Source: Colius striatus
Lineage: Eukaryota > Chordata > Aves > Coliiformes > Coliidae
Reading direction: 5' to 3'
Assembly: GCF_028858725.1 (NCBI RefSeq)
Contig: NC_084768.1
Location: 3,455,853 to 3,519,852, forward strand
DNA length: 64,000 bases
The number at the start of each line of letters is the position of its first letter. Within the stretch, counting starts at the first letter, position 1. The position numbers and the translations under genes are program-made. This document shows, piece by piece, positions 11,291 through 34,210 of the stretch. Below the pieces are notes generated by a model, which was not told where the DNA came from, did not search any database, and was given only the letters and a program-made list of their open reading frames with translations.

Positions 11291-14270
11291 CACATTCTGA
11301 AAATGCTTAACCTGCTCTAAATCTGCTATTTACACATATTGGGACATTACAGATCGAGAAGCCTGACTGCAAAGACGGTTCAAGAAGGCCTGGATTAAAG
11401 TTCAAGTGCTCTGCACCAGCCAGAAATGATTTGAACAAAGAGCAGTTAAAAGTCTGATTCGTACAGGGCACTGCTGGACCTCAAATCTCTGTTGGGAAGG
11501 GTTCTTTTTACTTTAGTAGAGCTAAAACAAGGCTTTTTGGTACTGACACTTGCCACTAATGGTAAGAGAAATTCAACTTTTTCCTTTAAAACAGAGCATT
11601 TTTGTGAAAGGCAACATCTCCACCTGGAAGTCTTTCATCCTGCTGTTGTCTGAAGCCAACAGCAGCTGGTCAGCTTGCTCAGAGCAGGATGGTTTGTGGC
11701 TGAGAGCCAGGAACAGAACAGTCCTTCTTGTCTGCAGCCTCACAGCCCCGAGGAGCCGTCGCAGGAGCAGAACTGCTGCTCTTCTCACGCGAAACGTGGG
11801 TGGGAAGGCGACGGCCTCCAGATGGGAAAAAGGGACTTTCCTGATGAAAAAGCCTGAGCACCAGCGGGTTAGAACAAATCCATCTGGAATGACAGCCGAG
11901 ACGTGTCACAAGCAAACTGCCTTGCCTTGAGATCAAACCCACACGTAACAGAAAGCTTCATCAGCACAGGGATGGCCCTCAGAGACCGTATTTTCGAGCA
12001 GAAAGTGATGTGAGGTATTGCTGGATGCACGTTGTTTACATCTTGCCTTAACACAGTTTGTGGGAGGAAGTGCCTCGCTGCCAAAAGAGACTTGATAGTG
12101 GCATTGTTTGTGTGTAGCAATATTTAGCCAGAGCAGACCCACTAGTATTTATAAGTTGTCCATCCCATTGCAGTATCAGTAGGAAGTTACAGGAAAGAGA
12201 GGTTGCCTCTCTATCTGCTGAGCTAGAGAGGGAGATAAAGGCTCCCAGCAAATCTGATGGGAGAGGTGTTGTTTTCAGGCACAGATAGTGTTTCAGTTCC
12301 TGTCCCAAGCCAGAGCTCGAAGCTGTACTTCTTGTAACAGGAAATGAGAATCACAATCTGAAGCCAGAGGCACATGTCATCTCAACAGGCTCTTTGCTCT
12401 CTCTCCCCAGCACTCGACGTGTGCTGCAGTACACGGTGAGCAGCCCTGCTGCACGTCCCACTGAACCACACGGGTTGGTCATTAACCCTCCACTCTGACC
12501 CAAGGCTCGGTAGTGAGGAACCTTATTCCTTGGACTTGGCCCACAACACTTGCCTCTGAGTTTTTATCTTATTCCCCCGTGGGAAGGTCAAGAACTTTTC
12601 AGTTTCTAGTACAAGTCGGCACTCCAACTGTGCACCCCAACTGTGCTCGTCACTGAGCACCCAGAACCAGCCCTGGAAGGACCTGGCTGAAGGCCATGCT
12701 ACCTCCAGCTCCCAGCTGCACCGTCACCTGTCTTTCTCCCAGGAACGAGGCTACATGTTCCCTGAGAACCTGTTGGCTCCTAAACAACAGAAAGAGCTAA
12801 AAAGAGATGAAATCTAGCCCCAGCCAGCCTGCAAGCCTACAAACGCTCTCACCCCTGTGAGCCCACAGCTCCTCCTCTCTCCTTCATCCACTACCCCAAA
12901 CCAGAGCGTGGCAGGACATGTGAAGGAAGAGGAGGCCAGGGATGGCTGCACTGCAGGAGATGACTGCCTCTTCTCTTCAGGATGACCATATTCCTGCCCA
13001 GGTCGAGGGGGTCCCTTGCAGCCTTCAGAAAGAGGCAGAAAGGAAGCTGATGGTTGACTCTGCTCAGATTTTAATCTATCTAGAACTTAAAACTCTTGGT
13101 AGCAGGATGTCCTTTTTATCATTTGCTGAGTTTTTAGTACAACAGAGTCCTCCCCCAGAAACACACTCAAGCTGCTATCGTTACAGCAGTACTAATTTCC
13201 CCTGTTTAAATGACGCACACTGCCAAAATGTTCCATCACAGCTGCACAGCCCCGACCCCGTCTGGGCCCACAGACACAGCCAGCAGCACAGTCTGGCACC
13301 AGTGCCTTCCACTAAAGAAGAGCAGAGAGAAAAAAAACCAACACAAACTATCTAATTGCCATCTTGGAGCAGATTGCTGGTTGAGCTAATGCCTGGAGCA
13401 GCAAGCAGTAGCCAGGGCTGTGCAGAGAAGCACAGGGCAAAGCCCTGGACAATCATGAATCATCTATCCCAGAAGGAAGAGTTTTCTAAACAATGCTGGG
13501 TTAATGACCACTCTTCATGTTGGTATCAAGGATAAACTGTGACCTCTGCAAAGTGCTGCCTCAGCCTCAACAGCCTGAGGGCCAGGCACTTCCTCGGGGC
13601 GGGGGGAGGGGGGGGATCTGGGGAACAGGCACTGTACTAACACATCTGCAGGTCTCTGCTTGTTTGATGAAAACAAACAAAACCCCTGAACTCCAATTTC
13701 ACATTCTCCTACGTAACATAGCCCACGGGGCCCCTCTGCTGCCATGTCCCAGCACTGCAGCCTGGGCTCACGCTGCTGCACCTTGCCTCCCCCACCCCAA
13801 GCCCCTGAGGCAGGGACAGATAAACCCACAGCCTTCCACCACCATTTCATGCACACAGCACTAAAGAAATAAAACACACACAGAACAGCTTTGGCCAAGG
13901 GCAGGTTCCCTGAAAACCCTCGTGCATTCTAGTTATTTTGATGACACTGCTACAGAAACTACTTGGGACTGGCGTGAGAGGCCCCAAGCAAACCCTGCGA
14001 GGAGTTGGGCCAGCTCCATCACCAACAACCCACTGCAATTGGCTGTGAAATAACCTGTCCCCCACCACCTATTTCCACATACTGAGACATACAGAAAACC
14101 AGTTAGGAGACAGGTGAGCCAAGATTGGGATCTCTTTACCAACAAGTACTACAGTGTGCCTAAAAAAGGAGCCTGCTTTCTGAACCGTCGCTGGACGTTT
14201 CCAAAGCACAGCATCTCTGGAAGATCTTTCAAGGCAAAACAGTCAGTGAACAGGCAAACTCTCAATTAAA
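11291..14270. other. gap with no gene seen
   Basis: Intergenic sequence left of the miR-101 unit. Short frames only. A G-run (about 13600-13620) and common microsatellite-scale runs are present. No coding exon of JAK1 or of any other gene I know was found on either strand. Confidence 0.4.
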
Positions 14271-14292
14271 AAGTACTGGAGAAAGCATAAAC

Positions 14293-14298
14293 TTTATT
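14293..14298 (-). other. poly(A) signal AATAAA downstream of mir-101-1
   Basis: On the minus strand AATAAA sits about 120 bases downstream of the miR-101 hairpin, followed by T- and GT-rich sequence (14220-14275), as expected at a cleavage site. It is a reasonable 3' end for the primary miRNA transcript, but this is inferred. Confidence 0.4.
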
Positions 14299-14419
14299 TA
14301 AACAAAACATTAAGTGTTCTTAACCTTTGATTTTAGGTCCATTTAAAACGAGCACGCTCCGCTTCAGCGAGAGGCTGCTGTGCCAGTCAGTGCCCGGGGC
14401 CCTGCGAAGCTCAGATGGC

Positions 14420-14494
14420 TGCCATCCTTCAGTTATCACAGTACTGTACCTTTACAAGAGACAGCATCAGCACTGTGATAACTGAGCCAGGGCA
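14420..14494 (-). ncRNA. MIR101-1: microRNA precursor mir-101-1
   Basis: The minus strand carries a 75-base hairpin that matches the vertebrate mir-101-1 precursor I know over its whole length, differing only in the loop. The 3p arm (14428-14448) contains the seed ACAGUAC and the 5p arm (14463-14484) is its near-perfect partner starting CAGUUAUCAC. The loop reads TCTCTTGTAAAGG. miR-101-3p is a broadly conserved repressor known to target transcripts such as EZH2. In human the mir-101-1 locus also lies between JAK1 and AK4 on the strand opposite AK4, so both sequence and synteny agree. A poly(A) signal lies 122 bases downstream and a CpG island about 2.6-3.1 kb upstream. Confidence 0.97.
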
Positions 14495-17400
14495 GCCTGT
14501 CAGTCATTGTGGCCCCTCGGCAACACTGCCCGGCCCAGCGGGCACCTCCTCCGTCTCCTCCTCACATCCGCGTCTGGCAAACCCGGCATCACCCCCAGGA
14601 AGTGCCCAGCTGCCCGGCAGAAGGCTCAGCAGCATTTCACACAAGTGGCTTTGCATCTGAGGTTCCAGTCCAGAAAATTAGCCAGATAATTAGCATGACC
14701 TTAATGACCACGGTGGCTTCTGCAATGCAGCTCCAGTGTTTATAAGCAGCAGCTTCTTCCAGCCAAATCCAGCAGCGCTGGATTGAACAGAGAAAGGGTC
14801 ACTAACCCCTCTACAGATAACACTAGGGAGATTGGGGGCAACCCTCTCTCCCCCTTAAAATTCCCACGAGCTAGGCAGCAGCACTTGGTTTATGCTACTC
14901 AAGTATTGAATGTCATGAACCAGACAGGCAGTGGGTACGATGGCAGAGGGCCGGGTAAGGTGACGGAGCGACGCCGAGGAGCGGGGTCACCGATCGTGCA
15001 AGCACCAGGGCAGCGCCGTGCCCACGCCACGCTGCTCTCGCCAGTAAATGCTACAGGGCTGCAAACACACTCCCCTGGGCTTCTTTGGGCTTTGTCACAG
15101 GCACCTCTGGAGCCTGCACTGGGAGCAGTGCCCAGCGCTAGGCAGCCAGCTCTGCCCCCAACCCCCTGCGGCTGGGGCGAGGGGAAGGAAGGGGGCCCTA
15201 AATGCTTGAGGTGCTCCCAGGAGGCTGACAGCGTTTTCAGGTCATAGGAGCCACACACAACATTGTGAAGTAAACAATTCTGCTGCCAAGTAGTTAAACT
15301 ATAAGCTCACATCAACCTCACCCCCTCTTTTTCCCCCCCCCTCCTCCTCTTCCCTGAAAACAGGCATCGCTGAAGAGATGGAGGAGCTGCTTCTAAACAC
15401 ACTCCCTCTCTGGTTCAGGGCATCAAACACATCGAGTTCTCAGACGACTTTAGGACATGCAACAGTTTTACACAGTGAAAGTAAAGGTGTTACAAAAAAG
15501 CTCATTTAGGATGCTGATGGACTTCACCATCACCATGGCACAAGCTTGCTCTGCTGTTTCCACCAGGAGGGAGCAGAAACTCCCCAAACTGGCCTTAACA
15601 CTCTCCAACAACTCACCTGGAGAAGAGCACGTCCCGAGATGCCACGGAGACTGCTTTTAAAAGCGAGAAATACGTAACGCTCGGCTGGATCCAGCTATCG
15701 AAACGGTGCCTTGACAAGTTGTTAACTCAAGAGGGCAACGGAGAGGCAAACACGAAAGATCCGAGGAGAAGCACGCAGTGGAAAAAAAATATTTGTACGT
15801 TTTTAAACAAACCAGGAACATACATTACATAAAAAAAGGGGACAGTCAACAGATTACACAATGCTGACGTTCAGATGGCACGCAGGACTCCAACGCACAT
15901 CCCCAAAACCTGCCAGTTCAACCACTGCCTGTGGATTAATCATTAGAGAGTCAGCTGTTGCTAGAAAAAATTCAAACTTGGTAAAAAAAAAACCCCACTA
16001 ATCGATCCTGTCCATGCAACCATGGCTCCTGTAAAGGAAGCTGCACAGCTCATGAAACCTTTGCTCTTGCATTGATGTCTTTGTGTCATTCCAGTATAAA
16101 AATGCTACTGATTTCAGAAGGCTGGCATCAATCTGGGACTGGGGGGATCCTGATTTCACAGGCTGAAGTGAGAAGAAGCGCTATTTAATGGCCTCAAGCG
16201 TGCCTCAGCTGCAGTTTCAGGATTCTCCCCTGTGCTCCAGCAGTTACCATCATGCTAAGTAAAAAGTGAAGATGCACAGCCACAAAGGTGAAGGATCCCT
16301 CCCCAGCACAACACCTGGGTTACACACACATACTCTAAGGGCTGGTGCCATCTTCTGTGGAGAGGATCTAGCTCTACAGTTTGTGTCCAGCAGGCACATG
16401 CTGATTTTTACATTGTTTCACTCAGACTAAAGACAGACCAGACACAAAAAGCCCAAAGAGGTTCCTCGTTATTACCTGCAGAGCCGCCTGTTTAAGCAAG
16501 ACTCAGGTTAGTTTTGGAGTCTAGCAGACATTTGTTGTTCCTGTTACTTGCTAAGGCTTTGAATATTTCCCTAGGCTTTTGAAAGAACTGCTTTCCAGAG
16601 TCTGCTGCCAGCTGTTGTTTTTGAAAGCCTTTTTAAGTTTGGCTGGTTTTTAAACTCCAGTTCCACCTCCTGCCCCTTTGGGGCTGCCCATTTCATGCAC
16701 ATTTTCACCCGCCTCGTGTGACCCAGAGCTCCTTTAGCACCACACCGACAGAACTACTGATGTGCCCACCGTGCAAGGCCTGTGACTCCCCACCCCTACG
16801 ACCAGTAACCTCCAGCCCCACCAGCCACTCTCGCCCTGCCCACGAGGCACGCAGGTACCAAACCCGGCTTCCAGCTCCATCGGCACGGTTACAACAAAAA
16901 CCTGTAGCGGTCTGATGAGGAAAGAAAACAAACAGCAAGTTACGAGGATGCGGCGGTCTGAGGAGCGGATGACACGGCTCCCGGCGGAGGGGACCGAGGC
17001 TGCGTTTGAGGCCACGGCCACGGCCGCTCCCTCCCAACTTTCCTTCGACGGCGTTCCCCGAGGCACGTTACCTGAGAGCCGGGGGCAGGCGGCAGCCTCG
17101 GCGACACGGCTGCGGGACGCGAAGCCACCGCCGCCACACTCGTGGCTCCGGAGCCGGGGGATAGCGGGCGGCCGGCGCTCCCGGCCCCCGCCCGCTCGCT
17201 CACTCGCCCGCCCTCACCCCTCGCCCCACTCGCCGTCGGTCCGCAGCGCTGCAAACCTCCCCCCGGGGAAGGGTGAGCGGCGGAGGCGGCCCCGCTCTCC
17301 CCGCGGCCTCGGCGGGCGGCCGCACCCCCGCGGCGGCGACAGGCCCCGCCCGCGTAAACACCGCCGCCCGGGAAATAATAGTGCGCAACGGGGGAGGGAG

Positions 17401-17645
17401 GGAGGGGAGGGGAGCGCCCGGGCCGGCCCCGCCGCCGCCGCACCCCCCTCCCCCGGCGGCGGGCGGCGCGGGGCCGAGCCGGGCCGGGCCGGGCCGGACC
17501 CACCTGCGTGCGCGGCGGCCGGCGGGCCGGGGGCGGCATGACGCAGCACGGGCTGGCGGCGTGAGGGCCGCCATCTTGCCGTGTTTATGGCAGCGCCGCG
17601 CGGCCATGTGACGGGCGCTTCCGGGGGCGGGGGCGCGGGGCCGGG

Positions 17646-17735
17646 GCGACACGACGCGACACGACGCGACACGACGCGACACGACGCGACACGACGCGAC
17701 ACGACGCGACACGACGCGACACGACGCGACACACG
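17646..17735. repeat. CpG-rich 10-bp tandem array
   Basis: Eight perfect copies of the decamer acgacgcgac (17651-17730) with partial units on both sides. Each unit has three CpG sites, so the core carries 24 CpGs at one-helical-turn spacing. It lies between the miR-101 host start and AK4. Because 10 is not a multiple of 3, the array reads open in several frames, which creates false proteins. Confidence 0.97.
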
Positions 17736-18318
17736 ACACGGCGCGCGGCGGGCACGGGCTGCGCACACACCCGCCACGCTGCGGGGGGACGCGCGGCGCG
17801 CGCCCGGCGCTGCAGCCGCGGCCCTGTGTGGCAGCCCGCGGCGGGGGGGACGGGAGTGCCGGCCTCCGCGCCGCCTGCGCGGGCTGTCCCCGCCGGCCGG
17901 GTCACGCACACGCACCCCCACAGTGCAGGCATTGCCCGCGCCGTGCCGTCCCTCCCCGCGCACACAGCGCGCCGCGGGCTCTGAGCAGCCTGGGGCCGCG
18001 CGGTGCCGAGCCGCCGGTGTGTTGCCGGGGCTGCGTTGGCAGCGCTGTGCGCTCGCCCCTGTGCGTGTGTCAGACCGGTGCCAGCCCTGTGCGTTCGCGG
18101 GCTGTGTGTGTGTGTTTACCGGCTGCCTGTCCGGTCGCCGCCCCCCCGGGGTCGCTTGGGATGCTCGCCCATCTCCGCAGCCCCGGCGTGCCGCCCACTG
18201 AGCCGCCCGGGGTTTCTGTACAGGCTCCAGCCACCACCCCGGCTCCGCTCTCCGTGCCGCTCCGTTGCCGTGCCGAGGGGCCCCGTCGGGGCGCGGCCCG
18301 GGGCGGGCGAGCTTCGGG

Positions 18319-18338
18319 ACTACAAGTCCCAGGGTGCC
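18319..18338 (+). promoter_or_regulatory. ZNF143/THAP11-type promoter site of AK4
   Basis: ACTACAAGTCCCAGGGTGCC is close to the known SBS motif (ACTACAATTCCCAGNATGC). It lies about 185 bases upstream of the AK4 start codon, a usual place for this motif in CpG-island promoters. Confidence 0.6.
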
Positions 18339-18522
18339 GCGGCTCGAGGGGGCGGGCGGGCGGTGCGGGCTGCCGGTGCTCCCCCCGCCCTGCTGATGTG
18401 TACGGGCCGCGGCGGCGGCTGGATGCGGGGGGAGCGGCGCGGAGCGGCGTGGAGCGGGTGGCGGCGCCGTCTGACGCGCTGTCCTGCCCGCGGGCACCCG
18501 GGCCGAGCCCCGACAGCCGGCC

Positions 18523-29572
<11,050 letters not shown>

Positions 29573-32095
29573 GCAGCTCCTGCCAAGGACTGAAAGTTAA
29601 TGCCATTGTGGATTTGGTTGCTCTGCATGGTGCTGGGGCTGTGCTGACATTAGGCTGTTGTGTGGTACCCACAGTTCCTTCCCTGGGCGTACTGAGTGAC
29701 GTGGGTGGATATACACAGCCAGCGGCAGAGAGAGAAGATCTTTGCTTATAAGGTCAAGTCTGTTAGATCAAGGGTTGGTTTTCACTCTTTTGAGGCTATA
29801 AAGTATTGCTGCCCATGGTCCAAGTACACACCCAGCCCGGTGATGCAGAGCTGGGGAATGATGCTCCCAGGTTTCCCCAGCGTGCCGGGATGTCCTTGGC
29901 CACCCCCACACAAAGCCCGGTCTCCGTTTGAGCTGACCAGGTGCCATCCCCTGGCTCCACAGTACCATTTGCTGCAGGTTACTCTCCAGGTTGGTGTGGG
30001 TTTTTTTTCCTCTATGTGATTTTCTGTTACATTTCTTTCTCAGAGCAACAGAGCTCTAAAAAAGCAAGACTTAGCCCTGCGGGGACTGGTGAGCAACACG
30101 GCAAAACGTGTACCTGATGAAGCTCAGAAGTGTGGAGACCACATTTCCTGCACTGGTGCATGTAAAAAGAGGGAAAACATTGGAGGCAAGACATGCACTT
30201 GTGCTTCTTCCACAGAGAGATGAAACCCCAGGTACAAAGGACTGCTGCAGAGTCTGGTTTCCACGGGATGCTGTGACACTGAGCAGGATCTGTGCTGGGG
30301 ATGAGTTGCATTCCTTTGTGCTTACCTTGTTTATAGCTTTTAATACTACAAGATACAGTCATGTTACAAGAGTCTGTCCTGAAGATTTAGTGTGTGCTTC
30401 AGCTCTGGGGAGAAACTGAGTTCATTCCAATTGCTGTGCTGCCTTTGTCCCCGAGGTCCCTTGGAGATGGGCAGAAGTGAATCCCCCCCTACAAAGCCCC
30501 TGGGGGAAAGAGAGCCTTGCCTCCCTTGGGATGTGTGCAGGGGCTGCTGAGGGCTGTGCCCAAGTGTCTCCCCAAGATTTACAGCATCCTCTTTGTGTGT
30601 TGCTCCTCTTCTGCCCTGCAGCTTTGCTGTGGAGTGGCTTTTCTCAACTGGAAGTACTGTAACCTTCTTTGATGGTAGGATGCAGTACCTTAGCAATGGG
30701 GACAGTCTTTTAGTTCCCCTCGAGTTGCCTTACTTTATATATTTAAGAAAAAAACCAAGCAAGATGTGTATTTTTCAAGGTTTTAAAAGAAGAAAAAAAC
30801 CAAGTGCTGACTTTTCACATTGATTTTTGGGAGCTCTGCAGGAAGCTGCTGGTGATGGCAGAGTGTGCTGCTTCTTAGGGGCTCAGCAGGAGGGCAGGAA
30901 AGCTCTCACTCCCTCACACTCCTTGGATTCATTAGAGCAGCCTGGGCAAATGCCTGGTGCTGAAGTGTCACTGGTTTTGTTTCTGCTCAGACAGCAGCCC
31001 TGGCAGAGGAGGGGGAGCTGATGGGCTTTTTTAGGGATGCAGGGGCTCTGTGTGTGAAGCTTTAGCACATCCCTGTGCTGTCCTGGCTGAGCCACCTGCA
31101 TCCTCATGCTATCAGAGGAGCCCCTGAGGTTTGCTCTCCCTGTCAGAGGCAGCTCTGCCCTGGCACTGGAGCCAGAAGCTGCTCCTCATCCGGCTCAGGA
31201 TGCCAGTTTCCTGGGTGAGAGCAGAGGGACCATCGGGTTTCACTGCTGTCCTTGGGGGCTTTTCCATCCCCTCCAGAGCTCCCGGGCTGGGAAGACACAA
31301 ATCTTCCACCCTGCAGTGAAATCCTATTTAAGAAAGATTTGTAGCTCTTCCCATGACCCTCGGGTGAAGGTCTGGGCCGTTTCTAAACACTAGATGTAGA
31401 AACAGACAAAATGTTTGTTGCTATTTTCTTTCTAACAGCACTGGGGAGGAGCTGATTGGGGGGGTTTAGGCTATAAAAGCAGCCTGTCTGGTTTATAACC
31501 TGTAGTTTAGGCTGTAAAAGCAGCAATGGGCAGCTCTGCCAGGGCTGAGTGCCAGGCAGGGGGGCTGCTCCTTGCTTTCCCTTGCCTAGAGCTCTTGTGT
31601 CTCTTCCTATCCCTGCTGCAAAATTGCCTCCTGCTGAGAGGTTTGCCCCATGCCTGCCCAGCAGCAGGACAAGCCTTTTAGATGTCTTTGCCCCAGGAGT
31701 GCCATCCCAGTGCTTGTTTCAGGTGGCTGCAGCCACCCCGTGGCCGTGCACGCCTCGAGCCCTGGGGACAGATGTTCCTCCAGGCCTTGCCATACGGCGC
31801 GTTTCCATGGACCAAACAGCGGCAGGGCTGAGGTTCTGGGGCTACAGGCCTCCCTCTCCTTTCTCCTGGCCCTGCTCCCCTTTGCTGCTTGACTGTGACC
31901 CTCATGCCTTTCCTCAAGCGCCAGCAATTCTGTACCCACCCGAGATACTGTGTGCTGGGAGGAGGCTCTCCCCGGGCTCGGGGCACTGCTGGCACGTCAG
32001 GCTCACTTTGCTTGCTGGAGTTTCTCCCTGGTGAAACTGCTGCAGCTCTTACTGCTCCCAAGATGTAAATAAATCTGGTTTTTTTTCTCCAGCTG
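29573..32095 (+). other. AK4: AK4 3' untranslated region
   Basis: About 2.5 kb from the stop codon to the first good poly(A) signal, AATAAA at 32068-32073. That signal is followed by a T run and GT-rich sequence (TGTCTGTGTGTGAGTTG), a classic cleavage context. No repeats and no protein frame; a long 3' UTR is also known for mammalian AK4. Confidence 0.65.
32068..32073 (+). other. AK4: AK4 poly(A) signal
   Basis: AATAAA with T-rich and GT-rich sequence 15-45 bases downstream; the first such combination after the AK4 stop codon. Confidence 0.65.
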
Positions 32096-32270
32096 ATCCC
32101 TGTCTGTGTGTGAGTTGTACTCTCTGCTGAGAGCTGGGCTCTGCATGAGCCCTTGTCCCAACCAAGGCTGCAGCGTGTGCCTCTGATTTCTTTGTAGAAG
32201 GGGAGGAGGAGGTAGGGGAAAGAAATCCCAGTAACCTCTCTTAAACACAGAAGAAAATCCCTCAGCAAAG

Positions 32271-32378
32271 GAGGTCTCTCCTGTGCCCCCTGATCAAGGG
32301 GAGCTTGCTTTAGCAGGGGCTTGGGCTGGAGGATCTCTAGAGGTCCCTTCCCACTCACACCGTTCTATGACTCTATGC
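32271..32378 (+). mobile_element. CR1 LINE 3' end downstream of AK4
   Basis: Sense CR1 tail: CCTGTGCCCCCTGATCAAGG, GGCTGGAGGATCTCTAGAGG and a terminal GTTCTATGACTCTATG octamer pair. Confidence 0.88.
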
Positions 32379-33900
32379 TAGGTTGGTTTGGGGCTTAGGC
32401 ACAATACTGCTGCTTGTGTCCTGTCTTACAGCCAACTCCTTGATTTGATTTAATCCAAAATCTGGGTTAAAAAGCCAGTTGCTCCTGCCTTCCCATTCCT
32501 GTTACACACAAAGTAAGGTTTATTTTCCTGTTCAGCCCCTCCTAGTAAAAGCAACAGAGAGCACAGGCACAGCCAGGCTCTGGCTATGGTCTGTGCCCTG
32601 GGTAATCTGTCACATGGAGTTTGGTAGAAGGAATTAAAAGCCATAAGCTGAAGTCCCTCCTCCCATCACTTCTAGCTTGCAGGTCCAACTGCTTCTTGCT
32701 TGTTTTCTTCAATTCCCAAGTAGCAGCTCAGGGCTCTCAGTCCCTTAGTTGGAGTAAGCAGAGACTCAGAAATGATTAGGAGAAATGAAGAAATGGGTGA
32801 TAGCAGGAGGTGAGAAAGCAGAGACACAGATGAGGGTTGGCCTGGGCATCCATGGGAAAGGGAGCTGAAGCCAGTGGGAGGAGGGTGGATGATGCCAAGG
32901 CTCAGGGTCATTGCAATCCAGAGGCAGAGAAAGGATGTATCGCCTCTGTGCAAGGCCAGCTGAGGCTGCAAGGGCAGGTAAATACAAGGAACAAAAAGAG
33001 CTATGTAAGCTAGAAACTGAACACTGCCTAAACCCAAATGTTTGGAGGTCAAAAAGCAGAGCAATACCTGAGGAGTGCCAAAATGAAGCTGAGACCAAAG
33101 CCTTGGCTTTCCCCCAGGGCTGTCAGGGGAGGTGCAGTGGCACAAAGGTTGGGTCCCCGTCCCTCCCCTCTGACCCATGGCACATGCTGGGCTGCCACCA
33201 ACCACCCCAACCTGGGAGGCTTCTCCCTAGCTGCTCCCAAACCTGGCAGGGCTGGGGCTGCACACCAACCCCCCCCAGCACCCCTGGAGCCTGAGGGGCT
33301 GCTGAGGATCTCTTTTCAATTTCAGAACAACACAGAAAGCACTAAAACTCCTGCCTTCCTCTTACATTTGAGCATGCTGGGCAGTATCGATCCCTGCGTG
33401 TCAGGTTTGGAGTACACTGTTTGCATGCTGCTGGCCACGAGGCTTATGCACAGCCTGGTTATTTTAACTCGTCCTTTTGCCCCTGGGGACCTGTGCCTAG
33501 AACTTCTCTGTCATTTCCCCTGTGACTGGTCATTACACCCTTGGTCTTGTGTGACGAGTTCCTATGTGACCTACCCTAGGTGGTCCTGCTCTGGCAGGGG
33601 GGTCGCACTGGATGAGCTTTCCAGCTCCCTTCCAGCCCTTCTGGGACTCCTGGGTAGCCAGGGAAGTGCCCCAGGTGTGCCTCGACCAGCACGCAAAGCT
33701 TCGACGTGCCACATCCCCGTTTGAAGGGCTTCACCTTCTCCAAGAAGGAAAACATCGGCGGGGTTGGGGGAGCGAGTGGGGAGTGAGAAGTAGAACCCAC
33801 CAAAAAGCTCGCTCCCCTTTGCGCTCGATGGATCAGACGCGCAGGCTCCGGATCCCACTCCATGCCGCGTTTTAGAAGATGTGATATGTCTGCCTCCATC
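32379..33900. other. AK4-DNAJC6 spacer
   Basis: Holds one CR1 remnant (33556-33645). No exon recognised; the short frames have no family resemblance. Confidence 0.5.
33556..33645 (+). mobile_element. CR1 LINE tail fragment
   Basis: GTTCCTATGTGACCTACCCT, GGTGGTCCTGCTCTGGCAGG and CCAGCTCCCTTCCAGCCCTT match the CR1 3' end, diverged. Confidence 0.75.
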
Positions 33901-33929
33901 CTCATCCTTCCCTGAATCTCCGTAATCCC

Positions 33930-34210
33930 AAATCTAAGCCAGCAGGGCCGCGGGCAGGACGCACTTCGCTGGCAGCCGCGCCGCAGCCCGCGCCCGTCGC
34001 GCCGTGCCCCGGGAGCGCGGCCGGATGCGGAGCGGGACGCGGGCGGGCGGCAGCGCAGCCGGGCTCGCCCCCGCACTCGCCCCCGCACCCGCCCCCGCGC
34101 TGCCGCAGCAGCCGGCCCGGCAGGATGCGCGGCTCTGAGGAGCAAGGTAAGGCAAAGCGAGGCGCGGGGCCAAGGGGCAACAGCCACACGGGGCACCAGC
34201 AAACGGGAGA
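33930..34210 (+). promoter_or_regulatory. DNAJC6: CpG-island promoter of the short auxilin isoform
   Basis: A compact GC- and CpG-rich block with tandem GCCCCCGCAC-type units (34062-34100), which are Sp/KLF-like. It surrounds the short first exon at 34125-34146. Confidence 0.7.
34125..34146 (+). CDS. DNAJC6: DNAJC6 alternative first coding exon, short N terminus
   Basis: ATG at 34125 (A at -3) codes for MRGSEEQ plus one base, then a GCAAG/GTAAGG donor in phase 1. Joined to exon 2 (59629) it gives MRGSEEQGASSPDMEPS. The human short auxilin isoform begins MKDSENKGASSPDMEPS, with the same seven codons plus one base before the junction. The equal length, phase and M-x-x-S-E pattern make this a confident call despite its size. 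This N terminus has no known domain; it leads into the membrane-facing helix and the PTEN-like domain. Confidence 0.85.

Larger units (their letters stand above)
14275..17504 (-). ncRNA. probable primary transcript hosting mir-101-1
   Basis: Inferred noncoding transcription unit. It would start in the CpG island at 16.9-17.6 kb, run leftwards over the hairpin at 14.4 kb, and end at the AATAAA at 14293-14298. Two minus-strand donors in the island, CTCAG/GTAACG after 17072 and CGCAG/GTGGGT after 17504, could be alternative first exons. I could not fix an acceptor. No long protein frame is present between 14.3 and 16.9 kb. The region 15.4-16.7 kb is unusually free of repeats and has long A and T runs like an untranslated exon. 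Confidence 0.4.

Noticed and set aside
12942-13355. 137-codon plus frame
   Set aside because: No motif, no splice structure, and ordinary intergenic composition; likely chance.
1-16900. JAK1 coding exons on the minus strand
   Set aside because: I looked for the JAK1 N-terminal FERM-region sequence in the minus frames and found none, so only a 5' noncoding end can be proposed.
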